The notes under the pieces: generated by a model
Seen by the model: only the letters and a program-made list of their open reading frames with translations
Databases searched by the model: none
Told to the model about the DNA's origin: nothing
Shown here: piece after piece, positions 16,771 through 25,770 of the stretch
Numbering within the stretch: position 1 is the first letter of the stretch
How the letters are laid out: every line of letters begins with the position of its first letter
From: Algoriella xinjiangensis
GTDB taxonomy: Bacteria > Bacteroidota > Bacteroidia > Flavobacteriales > Weeksellaceae
NCBI RefSeq assembly: GCF_900115015.1
Contig: NZ_FOUZ01000013.1
Location: 1-64,000 of the forward strand
Length of the DNA: 64,000 nt
Reading direction: 5' to 3'
Made by a program: the position numbers and the translations under genes

Positions 16771-16778
16771 TAATTTTG
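16771..16778 (+). promoter_or_regulatory. -7 box of the DUF4369-like lipoprotein gene
   Basis: TAATTTTG matches TAnnTTTG and ends 15 bp before the ATG at 16794. Confidence 0.5.
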
Positions 16779-16793
16779 TGAGGCAGAAAGAAA

Positions 16794-17702
16794 ATGATAA
16801 TGAATACTTGGAAATGCATTCTACCACTATTTTTAGTTGTAATTTTTAGTTGTTCGCCCAATCAAAAAAAAGGTGAAGTAATCTACTTTAGTGGACGAAT
16901 TGCGAATGCCCAAACGGATAGTGTTTACCTTTTGTTAAATAACCGAGAAAAAGGTTTTGCGTTAGATTTTGATGGTAACTTTTCGGATACCATTCAGCTT
17001 GTAGACGAAGGTTATAAAAAGCTTTCGATTGATCGAGAAGAATTTATCATGTATTTAATTCCGGGTGATAGTTTGATTTTAGATACAGATTTAAATCAAA
17101 TTGAAAGTCATTTTAAATTTTCTGGAAAAGGGGAGAATAAAAATAATTATTTGGTTGATAAAACTTTTAAAACGGATCAATTTTTAACTGAAAATCAAGC
17201 AATTTTTAAATTAGCGCCGCAAGATTTTAGAAATAAAATAAAAGCATTTCATCAACTTGTTTATCAAAATTTAGAAAAATCTGATATAAAAGCCTCTTTT
17301 GTTAAGAAAGAAGAAAAAAATCTGAATTACGATTTTATCAATTTATTGTATACGTACAAAGATTCGTATGCGTATTACAATCCCGCTGCAGAGCAATTAC
17401 CGGTCAATTTTTTAACAGAATTAGATGAAATTGATTTGGATAACGAAGATGATTATAAAACATATCAAAGTTATCGAAACATTGTTTTGACGCATTTACA
17501 AGAACTTTTGTACCAAGGTTTTTCGGCTGATGCTTTGTTACAAAAAATAAAAAGTCCGTCGATAAAAAAAGGATTTTTAAATATGTTGATTTATGAATTA
17601 AATCCGAATGATCCGAATAGTGTTGCGATTTATGAAACAATCAAAAAACACTGTGATTATAAGCCTTGGCTAGATGAAGCTGATAAGAGAATGAAAAAAT
17701 AA
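16794..17702 (+). CDS. lipoprotein with a DUF4369-like N-terminal domain
   Basis: 302 residues; an alternative ATG lies two codons in. The lipobox is VVIFSC with Cys at residue 20. Residues about 28-110 (GEVIYFSGRIANAQTDSVYL, GNFSDTIQL, YLIPGDSLIL) resemble the DUF4369 domain that usually sits in front of a TlpA/AhpC thioredoxin domain. Here no thioredoxin domain or CxxC follows; the remaining roughly 190 residues are helical and unassigned. Expected on the periplasmic face. Function unknown. Confidence 0.7.
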   Translation: MIMNTWKCILPLFLVVIFSCSPNQKKGEVIYFSGRIANAQTDSVYLLLNNREKGFALDFDGNFSDTIQLVDEGYKKLSIDREEFIMYLIPGDSLILDTDLNQIESHFKFSGKGENKNNYLVDKTFKTDQFLTENQAIFKLAPQDFRNKIKAFHQLVYQNLEKSDIKASFVKKEEKNLNYDFINLLYTYKDSYAYYNPAAEQLPVNFLTELDEIDLDNEDDYKTYQSYRNIVLTHLQELLYQGFSADALLQKIKSPSIKKGFLNMLIYELNPNDPNSVAIYETIKKHCDYKPWLDEADKRMKK

Positions 17703-17715
17703 ACCGTTATAAAAC

Positions 17716-17748
17716 AAAAAACTCCTGAAAATTTTTCAGGAGTTTTTT
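17716..17748. terminator. bidirectional terminator
   Basis: AAAAACTCCTGAAA pairs with TTTTTCAGGAGTTTTT. It lies between a forward gene ending at 17702 and a reverse gene ending at 17778. Confidence 0.85.
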
Positions 17749-17777
17749 ATGCTTTTAAACTATAATTCAGGAATATT

Positions 17778-18194
17778 TTATCCTATATTTTTCATTTTTT
17801 CTTCAACAACTTTTCGTTCCGAAGCAATTAAATTATCTTCTGCTGTAGGAAACTGAAAAATGCCAGAATTTATACTTTCAATTCTTTTTAAAACCGAATA
17901 AGAAGCTTTTGCTTTATCATGATTTCCTTGGTTAAGATAAACACGAATGGCTTTCATAAATGTCAAAATGTTTTTCTTTTTCAGTTCATCGGCCAATAAA
18001 AACTGATCGCGTTCTTCGTTTTCTTCTAGTAAAATTGATAAATTATTATCATCAACTTTATAATAAGACTGTAACATTTGATTAAAAATAATTAAAAAAC
18101 CATCGTCAGAATTACCAACTTCTAACGAAATAATTCGCGCCAAAGTTTTGTTTAATTCTTGAATGTATTTTGAAATAAAATCTTGTTTGATCAT
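17778..18194 (-). CDS. hypothetical helical protein following gpsA
   Basis: 138 residues, soluble, predicted almost entirely helical, without signal peptide. The opening MIKQDFISKYIQELNKTL recalls DUF6483-type proteins, but the match is too short to rely on. Its start is 1 bp from the gpsA stop, so it is the second gene of a gpsA operon. Function unknown. Confidence 0.6.
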   Translation of the reverse strand: MIKQDFISKYIQELNKTLARIISLEVGNSDDGFLIIFNQMLQSYYKVDDNNLSILLEENEERDQFLLADELKKKNILTFMKAIRVYLNQGNHDKAKASYSVLKRIESINSGIFQFPTAEDNLIASERKVVEEKMKNIG

Positions 18195-18195
18195 C

Positions 18196-19197
18196 TTAAT
18201 CTAGTTTTTTAGATAATTTTTCGATGGTTTTAGCCGCGCTTTTCCCTTCGTATAAAATTTTATAAACTGCGTTTATAATTGGTGCTTTTATTTGGTAATC
18301 CTCGTTCATTATTGCAACACCTTTTGTGGCATAATAACCTTCGGCAACCATATTCATCTCCAAAATTGCAGATTTTACGGTATAACCTTTTCCAATCATA
18401 TTACCGAACATTCGGTTTCGAGAGAAAAAAGAATAACCTGTAACCAATAAATCGCCCAAATAAGCAGAATCGTTTATTTTACGTTTTACTGGACTTGCAG
18501 TTTTCAGAATATGATTCATTTCTCGAATTGCATTACTCATCAAGACGGCCTGAAAGTTGTCGCCATATCCCAAACCATGCGCAATACCAGCGGCAATTGC
18601 GTAAATGTTTTTTAGAACCGCACCAAACTCAGTACCATAAATATCGTTAGATAATTTTGTTTTTATAAAATTACACGCCAAACAATCAGCAACAATTTGT
18701 GCTTTACTTTCTTCTTGCGCAGCAATTGTTAGATACGACAAACGCTCTAATGCAACCTCTTCGGCATGACAAGGTCCACTCACAATACCTAGTTGTTCTT
18801 CTTTAACATCAAAATTGTCAAATAAATATTGTCCAACTAATTTGTAATGTTCGGGAATAATTCCTTTGATAGATGTTACGATAAATTTATCTGTTAAAGG
18901 AACAGTTAATTTACTAAGACAATTTTCGACATAAATAGAAGGCACAACTATAAATATGATGTCAGAGTTCATCACAACTTCGTTTATATCTGTCGAAATT
19001 TTTAAACGGTCTGAATTAAATTCGACATCAGTCAAATAATTCGGATTGTGTTTATTTCGCTCTAAATATCCTTTTACGTATTCGTCTTTTACCCACCAGT
19101 TAAAGGTTTCGAGGTTTTTGCTCAACATTTTTGCAATCGCAGTTGCCCAGCTTCCGTTCCCGATTAAACCAACTTTACGATTAGATAACTCTATCAT
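18196..19197 (-). CDS. gpsA: glycerol-3-phosphate dehydrogenase [NAD(P)+]
   Basis: 333 residues. Reduces dihydroxyacetone phosphate to sn-glycerol 3-phosphate for phospholipid synthesis. The N-terminal Rossmann motif is GLIGNGSWATAIAKML. IFIVVPSIYV, SGPCHAEEVA and EFGAVLKNIYAIAAG, containing the catalytic Lys, follow in family order. The length is normal. It is divergent from the flippase gene and followed after 1 bp by the 138-residue protein. Confidence 0.95.
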   Translation of the reverse strand: MIELSNRKVGLIGNGSWATAIAKMLSKNLETFNWWVKDEYVKGYLERNKHNPNYLTDVEFNSDRLKISTDINEVVMNSDIIFIVVPSIYVENCLSKLTVPLTDKFIVTSIKGIIPEHYKLVGQYLFDNFDVKEEQLGIVSGPCHAEEVALERLSYLTIAAQEESKAQIVADCLACNFIKTKLSNDIYGTEFGAVLKNIYAIAAGIAHGLGYGDNFQAVLMSNAIREMNHILKTASPVKRKINDSAYLGDLLVTGYSFFSRNRMFGNMIGKGYTVKSAILEMNMVAEGYYATKGVAIMNEDYQIKAPIINAVYKILYEGKSAAKTIEKLSKKLD

Positions 19198-19291
19198 AAT
19201 ATATTTATTGACTTACAAAGTTATTAATTTGTTGCTTAGGTATTTTGTATTTTAGTAAAAGAAGCTCAATTTTGTAAAAATTTTAACGGCC

Positions 19292-20710
19292 TTGTACAAA
19301 AAACTATTTAGTGAGACCATTATATATGGTATTGGCTCTATTTTACCGCGATTGATAATGTTTGCGTTAAACCCATTTATTATCGGTAAAACCTCGAATA
19401 CAGATTTTTCTATCTTTGGACAACTGTATGCTGCGGTTTCTTTTTTGAATGTTATTTTAACTTTCGGATTTGAAACAGCTTTTTTTAGATTTGCGACAGA
19501 AGAAGGTAAATATCAAAAAGTCCTGAATACTTCTTTTTGGTTTATGGTGATGTCTTCCACGCTTTTCATGGTATTGCTGTATGTTTTTCTACAACCTTTG
19601 GCGGAAATTGCAGATTATAAAGATCATCCCGAATATTTGTTATGGTTTGGTTGGATTGCTTTTTTTGACACCATTTGTGTAATTCCATTTGCAGTTCTCC
19701 GTTTCAAAAATCGACCAATTTTATATTCGGTAATTCGTGTTTTTCAAAACGTTTTTCAAGCAGTTTTAACGATTGTTTTATTGTACTATGTTTCAGAAAG
19801 TTTTATGACCGATTTAGGTTTTGATAACACAATTTCTTATCCATTTATATCCAATTTAATTGCAAGTATTTTAGGCGTTTTCTTACTATTTGGAGTAATT
19901 CGTCATGTACAATTTAAGTTTGATAAACCATTGTTCAAAACCATGTTTTTGTACGGTTATCCAATTATGATTGCAGGTTTAGGTTATATTTTGAATGAGA
20001 ATTTTGATAAACTAGTTCAACGAAATTTAATCGATCCAGCTTCGGCAGGCTCTTATGCAGCTTGTTACAAATTAGCAACTTTGATGACGCTTTTTGTAAC
20101 TGCTTACCGAATGGGAATAGAACCATTCTTTTTTAAAGTTGCCAAAAAAGGTGATGCCAAGCAAACGTATGCTAATATTTTGTTCTTTTTTAGTATCATT
20201 TGTAACATCGTAATTCTTGCGATTTTAGCAAATTTAGATTGGATTAAAAAAATATTCATTACAGATTCTAGCTATTGGTCAGCTTTAGATATTGTTCCAA
20301 TTATTTTGATTGCCAACTTATTTTTCGGAATTTATTACAACTTATCTACGTGGTATAAAGTGACTGATCGTACCAATATCGGAACTGTAATCTCTTTAAT
20401 AGGAGGCGCAATTACAATAATTCTGAATTTAATTTTATTGCCAAAATACGGTTTTATGGTATCTGCATGGACAACTTTAATTGCGTATGGTGTAATGATG
20501 GTGATTTCGTACATTTGGGGACAGAAAGTTTATCCAATTCCATATAAAGTCAATAAAATTATGCTTTACATGATTATTGCAATTGCTTTGGCTTGGACAA
20601 ATTATTTTATACTCGATTCTAATCTAATAATTGGTAATTTATTATTAATCGTGTATATTTCATTTATTGCGTTTGCAGAACGTAATACATTAAAAAAATT
20701 AAGAAAATAA
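19292..20710 (+). CDS. polysaccharide flippase (MATE/MVF, Wzx-like)
   Basis: 472 residues with about 12-14 membrane helices and no soluble domain. The start (YKKLFSETIIYGIGSILPRLIMF) is the usual opening of oligosaccharide flippases in flavobacteria. A TTG start at 19292 is used because no ATG fits that alignment. A near-consensus -7 box (CAATTTTG) lies about 20 bp upstream. It should flip a lipid-linked glycan across the inner membrane. It leads a run with dut (3 bp away), the sugar nucleotidyltransferase and envelope genes. Confidence 0.87.
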   Translation: MYKKLFSETIIYGIGSILPRLIMFALNPFIIGKTSNTDFSIFGQLYAAVSFLNVILTFGFETAFFRFATEEGKYQKVLNTSFWFMVMSSTLFMVLLYVFLQPLAEIADYKDHPEYLLWFGWIAFFDTICVIPFAVLRFKNRPILYSVIRVFQNVFQAVLTIVLLYYVSESFMTDLGFDNTISYPFISNLIASILGVFLLFGVIRHVQFKFDKPLFKTMFLYGYPIMIAGLGYILNENFDKLVQRNLIDPASAGSYAACYKLATLMTLFVTAYRMGIEPFFFKVAKKGDAKQTYANILFFFSIICNIVILAILANLDWIKKIFITDSSYWSALDIVPIILIANLFFGIYYNLSTWYKVTDRTNIGTVISLIGGAITIILNLILLPKYGFMVSAWTTLIAYGVMMVISYIWGQKVYPIPYKVNKIMLYMIIAIALAWTNYFILDSNLIIGNLLLIVYISFIAFAERNTLKKLRK

Positions 20711-20713
20711 ACT

Positions 20714-21145
20714 ATGAAAGTTAAAGTAATTAATATATCAAAACATCCTTTACCAGAATATAAAACAGCTTTATCTGCTGGTATGGATTTAACTGCAAAT
20801 ATTGATGCACCAATTGTATTAAAACCATTAGAACGCCGTTTAATACCAACAGGTTTAAGTATAGAATTGCCTGCAGGTTACGAAGCGCAAGTTCGTCCAC
20901 GTAGCGGAATGGCGTTAAAATTTGGTTTAACTTGTCTTAATTCTCCAGGAACAATAGACGCGGATTACCGTGGCGAAATTGGTGTTATTTTAGCCAACGT
21001 TTCTAACGAAACATGTACAATAGAAGATGGTGAGCGCATAGCACAATTGGTTATCGCAAAACACGAAACAATTACATGGGAAGTTACAGGAGAATTAAAT
21101 GAAACTGAACGCGGAGCTGGTGGTTTCGGAAGTACAGGAAAATAA
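20714..21145 (+). CDS. dut: deoxyuridine 5'-triphosphate nucleotidohydrolase
   Basis: 143 residues. Hydrolyses dUTP to dUMP and pyrophosphate, keeping uracil out of DNA and feeding dTMP synthesis. The five conserved motifs are in order: [29 protein letters not shown] with the catalytic Asp, ERIAQLV, and the C-terminal [11 protein letters not shown] arm. Acts as a homotrimer in this family. It begins 3 bp after the flippase. Confidence 0.97.
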   Translation: MKVKVINISKHPLPEYKTALSAGMDLTANIDAPIVLKPLERRLIPTGLSIELPAGYEAQVRPRSGMALKFGLTCLNSPGTIDADYRGEIGVILANVSNETCTIEDGERIAQLVIAKHETITWEVTGELNETERGAGGFGSTGK

Positions 21146-21219
21146 ATAAATGTAATTCTGAATTTGACTCAGAATCTCATCAAAATAATACAATCTTAAC
21201 AAAAAGACATTAGAGTAAA

Positions 21220-22242
21220 ATGAAAATTATTATCCCAATGGCAGGACGTGGTTCACGTTTACGCCCGCATACATTAACAACGCCAAAACCATTAATTCCA
21301 ATCGCAGGTAAACCAATCGTTCACCGTTTGGTAGAAGATATTGCAAAAGTTTGTTCAGAACCTATTGAAGAAATTGCTTTTGTTATTGGAGATTTTGGAG
21401 CAGAAGTTGAAGCAGATTTAATTGCTATTGCAGAAAAATTAGGCGCAAAAGGAACAATTTGTCATCAATTAGAGCCATTAGGAACGGCACATTCTATTTG
21501 GATGGCGAAAGAAGCTTTAGACGGACCAACTGTTGTGGCGTATGCAGATACATTATTTCGTGCAGATTTTAAATTAGATATGGAGTCTGACGGTGTTGTT
21601 TGGGTAAAACAAGTAGAGAATCCTTCGGCATTTGGTGTAGTAAAATTAGATGATAAAAATGTTATTACTGATTTTGTAGAAAAGCCAAAAGATTTTGTTT
21701 CGGATTTAGCAATTATTGGAATTTACTTTTTTAGTGATGGACAAAAATTGTATAAAGAAATTGAGTATTTGTTAGACAATGATATCCAAAAAGGAGGAGA
21801 ATATCAATTGACTGATGCGTTAGAAAACATGCGTGCAAAAGGTGACAAATTTACATTAGGTAAAGTTGACGAATGGATGGATTGCGGTAACAAAGCGGTA
21901 ACAGTAGATACAAATACACGTGTTTTAAATTTAGATAAGCAAGATTTTGATAAAGTTCCTGCATCTGCACAAGTAGAAAATTCATTAATTATTGAACCAT
22001 GTTTTATTGGAGAAAATGTTGTGATTAAAAATTCTAAAATTGGACCATTTGTTTCTTTAGGAAACGGTACAATTGTTGAAAACTCTAATATAGACAACAC
22101 TTTGATTCAAGAAAATTCAACAATCCGTAATGCAAACCTTACAGATACAATGATTGGTAACCATGCAAAATATTATGGTGTATCGCGTAGTATCAGTTTA
22201 GGCGATTACTCTGAGTTGGATTTCAAATCTCACGAAGCATAA
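21220..22242 (+). CDS. sugar-1-phosphate nucleotidyltransferase
   Basis: 340 residues. The N-terminal nucleotidyltransferase fold has the signature PMAGRGSRLRPHTLTTPKPLIPIAGKP, then YADTLF with a metal-binding Asp and VEKPKDF. The C-terminal region from about 255 carries hexapeptide-type repeats (VIKNSKIGPFVSLG, NSNIDNTLIQENSTI) forming a left-handed beta-helix. It activates a sugar 1-phosphate as a nucleotide sugar for envelope glycans; which sugar and nucleotide cannot be told. It lies 4 bp before the DUF4292 lipoprotein. Confidence 0.88.
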   Translation: MKIIIPMAGRGSRLRPHTLTTPKPLIPIAGKPIVHRLVEDIAKVCSEPIEEIAFVIGDFGAEVEADLIAIAEKLGAKGTICHQLEPLGTAHSIWMAKEALDGPTVVAYADTLFRADFKLDMESDGVVWVKQVENPSAFGVVKLDDKNVITDFVEKPKDFVSDLAIIGIYFFSDGQKLYKEIEYLLDNDIQKGGEYQLTDALENMRAKGDKFTLGKVDEWMDCGNKAVTVDTNTRVLNLDKQDFDKVPASAQVENSLIIEPCFIGENVVIKNSKIGPFVSLGNGTIVENSNIDNTLIQENSTIRNANLTDTMIGNHAKYYGVSRSISLGDYSELDFKSHEA

Positions 22243-22246
22243 AATT

Positions 22247-23047
22247 ATGATAAAAAAATTAACGTATATCTTTTGTTTAGGCGTTTTAACAACGGCTTGT
22301 AACACACAAAAAGTAGCAAAAGTTGATAAAAATAAAATAGAAACCGTTTCGGCTTCAAGCAAAATTATTCAACAAACATTAGCAAAAAAATCAAGCTTTA
22401 AAGATTTAACAATCAAAGCAAAAGTTACTGCCGATTTAGAAGAAATCGCAGGCGATGCTAATGCAACAATTGCAGTTAAAAACGGGCAAAAGATATGGGT
22501 TAATGCAACAAAATTCGGATTTACAGGTGCTCGCGCATTAATTACACCAGATGGTTTTTCTGCATTCGAAAAACTTGGCGGAACATATTACGAAGGCGAT
22601 TTCTCTATCGCGAATAAATTGCTAAAAGTTGATTTTATTGATTATCAAAAATTACAAAATTTATTGTTAGGAAAAGTATTTGTAGATTTTAATTCGACAG
22701 ATTATACAGCCACTTTTGCTAATAATGAGTATACAATTGTTTACAATAAAAATCAAGCAATTGCAACAACTCCAAAAGAAGGAGAATACATTCAAACATA
22801 TGTTTTTGATAATGGTTTTCGTTTAAAAGAAGCACATTTAAAAGATCCTAAACGTAAAATGGAAGTTGATTTAGCGTATAGTAATTGGGTAAAGGCGGGA
22901 GAAGAAGAATTTCCGAAAAATGTTAAAATTATTATAAAAGATAAAAAAACGAGACAAATAGATTTGGAATATAATAGTTTTACGTTTCAAGAAACGAATA
23001 CACCATTCTCTATTCCAGATGGGTATAAGAAAAAAGAAATAAAATAA
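22247..23047 (+). CDS. DUF4292 lipoprotein
   Basis: 266 residues with lipobox LTTAC (Cys18). The mature sequence matches the flavobacterial DUF4292 pattern: FKDLTIKAKVTADLEE, KIWVNATKFGFTGARALITPDGF, LLLGKVFVDFN and a C-terminal PKNVKIIIKDKKTRQIDLEYNS. The beta-rich profile recalls outer-membrane lipoprotein carrier folds such as LolB, and it may handle lipoproteins or lipid at the periplasm; that is inference. The stop shares a base with the start of the EnvC-like gene. Confidence 0.85.
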   Translation: MIKKLTYIFCLGVLTTACNTQKVAKVDKNKIETVSASSKIIQQTLAKKSSFKDLTIKAKVTADLEEIAGDANATIAVKNGQKIWVNATKFGFTGARALITPDGFSAFEKLGGTYYEGDFSIANKLLKVDFIDYQKLQNLLLGKVFVDFNSTDYTATFANNEYTIVYNKNQAIATTPKEGEYIQTYVFDNGFRLKEAHLKDPKRKMEVDLAYSNWVKAGEEEFPKNVKIIIKDKKTRQIDLEYNSFTFQETNTPFSIPDGYKKKEIK

Positions 23048-24714
23048 TGAAGTTTATTTTATCAACCATACTTTTTACACTGTCATTGGCTGTTTTTGGG
23101 CAAGTTCCGTACAATAAAGCGAACTTACAAAAGCAGAATTCACAGTTAAAAAAAGAGATTATAAATCTGAATAAACAACTTGAAGTTAATAAGCAAAACT
23201 CTAAGTTAAATGTTGACTATGTACAGAATTTGACCAAAAAAATTCAAGTTCAGACAAAATTAGTAGGCAATTTATCTAAAGAGAAACACTTTCTTGACGA
23301 CGAAATTTATTTAACTCAATTAGAGATTAATAAACTTTCGCGCGAGTTGGTCGAACTAAAAAAGGAATACAAAAATGTTTTAGTTCGTGCATATAAAAAC
23401 AAATCAGTAGAAAATAAATTGCTTTTTGTGCTTTCTTCTAATAGTTTAGGAGAAGCATATCGTCGTGTCAAATATTTAGAAAAATATTCGGCATACAAAA
23501 CTGGTCAAGCTGATGAAATTATTGGTAAACAAACTGATATTCAACAGAAAAAATCGAAGAAAGAAAAAGCAAAAGACGATAAAGAGAAAGTACTTTCTCA
23601 GCAAGTTTTATTTAGTCAAAATCTTGAGAAAGAACGTTTGACAAAAGAAAAAGCGGTTGAAGAATTTCGTAAAAATGAAGGCGTAATTGCAGCAGAAATT
23701 AATGCGAAAGAAAGTCAGCAACGTCAAATTGATGCACAGATTAAAGCAATTATTGAAGAAGAAATTCGTCAAGCCAAAATAAGAGCGGAGAAAGATTTAA
23801 AAGATTGGAACGACGCGAAGAAAGGAAATACAATTGCAGCTTATAACGAGTATTTAAGAGACAATCCGAAAGGAGATTACTCTAAATCTGCTCGTACAGC
23901 AATTCTTAGAATTGAGAATGATGCAAAAGCTTGGAACATTGCTCGTTCGGCGCATACAAAACAAGCGTATCAATCTTATTTAACACATCATCCAACTGGA
24001 AGTTTTGTAACAACTGCAAAAACGGAGATTTCTAAATTTGAGCAATTAGAGCGCGAAGCAGAAATTGAGCGTCAACGTATTATTGCGCAACGTAAAGCGG
24101 AAGAGGATGCTCGATTAAAAGCACAAAAAGAAGAAGATACTCGTAAAATTGCAGCAGCAAAAGCAGAAGCCGAGCGTAAAGCGAAGATAGAAGCTGAACA
24201 AAAAGTTGTGGTAAAAGTACCAGAAAAAGAACGTGTTGTAAAAGTAGATGCTGTAAAACCATCAGAAACTTTACCAGAACGCGCTGATTCTGAAGGAATA
24301 TCAGGAGAATTTGTATCAAACAAAGGTCGTTTGCCTTGGCCAGTAGATAAAGGAACTGTAGTAAGTAGATTTGGAGCAAATTCGCATCCAGTTTTATCTA
24401 ATATTACAACTCAAAATAGTGGTGTGGATATTTCAACTTACAAAGGTGCACATGCACGTGCAGTTTACGAAGGTACTGTACAAGCGGTAATGAGTATTTC
24501 TGGTAACGGAAAATCTGTGTTGGTAAAACATGGTTCATATTTCTCTGTTTATACAAATTTATCAAGTGTAAGTGTTTCAAAAGGTGATGTTGTAAAACGC
24601 GGTCAATCTTTAGGAATTATCTACACAAGTGGAGATGGAGAAACAGTGATGAATTTCCAAGTTTGGAGTGGTACAACGAAACAAAATCCTGCAATTTGGG
24701 TTGCAGGAATGTAA
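23047..24714 (+). CDS. EnvC-like murein hydrolase activator with inserted repeats
   Basis: 555 residues, longer than the 400-430 usual for this group. A signal peptide (1-19) is followed by coiled coil to about 250. Two copies of a 42-residue-spaced motif sit at 254-286 and 296-328 (W..A....T..AY..YL...P.G.....A...I). A Lys/Glu/Arg coil (335-395) and a C-terminal LytM/M23 domain (425-555) follow. Zinc ligands are missing: the HxGxD position reads NSGVD (457-461), YxH reads YTN (502-504), and the HLHFE position reads MNFQVW. It should therefore activate amidases rather than cut peptidoglycan itself, as E. coli EnvC does. Confidence 0.88.
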   Translation: MKFILSTILFTLSLAVFGQVPYNKANLQKQNSQLKKEIINLNKQLEVNKQNSKLNVDYVQNLTKKIQVQTKLVGNLSKEKHFLDDEIYLTQLEINKLSRELVELKKEYKNVLVRAYKNKSVENKLLFVLSSNSLGEAYRRVKYLEKYSAYKTGQADEIIGKQTDIQQKKSKKEKAKDDKEKVLSQQVLFSQNLEKERLTKEKAVEEFRKNEGVIAAEINAKESQQRQIDAQIKAIIEEEIRQAKIRAEKDLKDWNDAKKGNTIAAYNEYLRDNPKGDYSKSARTAILRIENDAKAWNIARSAHTKQAYQSYLTHHPTGSFVTTAKTEISKFEQLEREAEIERQRIIAQRKAEEDARLKAQKEEDTRKIAAAKAEAERKAKIEAEQKVVVKVPEKERVVKVDAVKPSETLPERADSEGISGEFVSNKGRLPWPVDKGTVVSRFGANSHPVLSNITTQNSGVDISTYKGAHARAVYEGTVQAVMSISGNGKSVLVKHGSYFSVYTNLSSVSVSKGDVVKRGQSLGIIYTSGDGETVMNFQVWSGTTKQNPAIWVAGM

Positions 24715-24725
24715 TAAAATAATTA

Positions 24726-24733
24726 TATATTTG
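24726..24733 (+). promoter_or_regulatory. -7 box of tatA
   Basis: TATATTTG matches TAnnTTTG and ends 18 bp before the tatA ATG, so tatA can be transcribed separately from the envelope run. Confidence 0.55.
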
Positions 24734-24751
24734 CATTAAAATCAATTCAGT

Positions 24752-24934
24752 ATGGGATTAGGAGGAAAAGAGTGGATAGTAATCGTAATTGTGGTTTTGC
24801 TATTGTTCGGGGGTAAAAAAATTCCTGAATTAATGCGCGGATTAGGTTCTGGACTTAACGAGTTTAAGAAAGCAACAAAAGAAGATACTAAACCTACAGA
24901 AGGAGATACTACTTCTGAAAAGAAAGAAAATTAA
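24752..24934 (+). CDS. tatA: Sec-independent protein translocase subunit TatA
   Basis: 60 residues. A short N-terminal membrane helix ([12 protein letters not shown], residues 8-19), the [14 protein letters not shown] hinge and amphipathic helix, and a charged C-terminal tail are the TatA plan. It forms the pore of the twin-arginine pathway for folded proteins. Consistent with Tat use, the glycosylasparaginase at 49777 carries a twin-arginine signal. No tatC is in the window. Confidence 0.93.
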   Translation: MGLGGKEWIVIVIVVLLLFGGKKIPELMRGLGSGLNEFKKATKEDTKPTEGDTTSEKKEN

Positions 24935-25017
24935 ATTATATTTTAATTCAATAATTGAGCATTGTAGTTGAACAACTTTTAATTACAATGCTTTTATTTT
25001 AAATACTAATTCTGAAA

Positions 25018-25629
25018 ATGAAATTTACAGATAAAGCTTGGTCAATTTTTAATCAAAGTATTAATGATTATCACCAATTTGATGATGTTAATCGTCAAAT
25101 CGAAAATCCGTACAGCGAAGACGATTTAATCGCTCATTTATTGTACAAAAAAAACTGGATTGATACAGTTCAATGGCATTTAGAAGATATTATTCGCGAT
25201 CCACAAATTGATCCTGTTGAAGCATTAAGTTTAAAACGTTGGATTGATAAATCTAATCAAGAACGTACTGATATGGTAGAGTATGTGGACAGCTGGTTTT
25301 TACAACAATATGAAAATGTTGAAGTAAAAGCAGATGCGAAGTACAATACAGAATCTCCTGCTTGGGCAATGGACCGTTTTTCGATTTTATCGTTAAAAGT
25401 GTACCACATGAAACAAGAAGCAGAGCGTACAGATGCAACAGCAGAACACAAAGCAGCTTGTCAAGTAAAGTTGGATGTTTTAAATCAACAACATCAAGAT
25501 TTATCAATAGCGATTGAAGAATTGTTAGAAGATTTTGAGAATGGAGATAAATATATGAAAGTTTATAAACAAATGAAAATGTATAACGACGAGGATTTGA
25601 ATCCAGTTCTTTATGCAAACAAAAAATAA
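25018..25629 (+). CDS. DUF4254 protein
   Basis: 203 residues, soluble, mostly helical, no signal peptide. The sequence (FNQSINDYHQFDDVNRQIENPY, LLYKKNWIDTVQWHLEDIIRDP, LKRWIDKSNQERTDMVEYVD) fits DUF4254, a family I know mainly from Bacteroidota and often near lipopolysaccharide or glycan genes. Its biochemical role is unknown to me. It lies after tatA and before a terminator. Confidence 0.85.
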   Translation: MKFTDKAWSIFNQSINDYHQFDDVNRQIENPYSEDDLIAHLLYKKNWIDTVQWHLEDIIRDPQIDPVEALSLKRWIDKSNQERTDMVEYVDSWFLQQYENVEVKADAKYNTESPAWAMDRFSILSLKVYHMKQEAERTDATAEHKAACQVKLDVLNQQHQDLSIAIEELLEDFENGDKYMKVYKQMKMYNDEDLNPVLYANKK

Positions 25630-25646
25630 GATTTTACAATAAATCT

Positions 25647-25675
25647 AAAAATCCATTCATTGAATGGATTTTTTT
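25647..25675 (+). terminator. intrinsic terminator after the DUF4254 gene
   Basis: ATCCATTCA pairs with TGAATGGAT, flanked by an A run and a T run, 18 bp after the stop. Confidence 0.8.
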
Positions 25676-25770
25676 ATGCCCAAAAACTTGATATTTAGTG
25701 GAATTAAATCAAATCATCTTGTATTTTAAAAGAATAAAAGGTAGTTTTATCTTATTGTAAAATATCACAC

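Noticed and set aside
17778-19197. Toxin-antitoxin pair at the gpsA locus
   Set aside because: The small gene follows a housekeeping dehydrogenase and has no toxin or antitoxin motif.
24072-24379. Two overlapping minus-strand ORFs in the envC-like gene
   Set aside because: They mirror the Lys/Glu/Ala-rich coil and consist of low-complexity Leu or Ser/Ala runs, typical of shadow frames.
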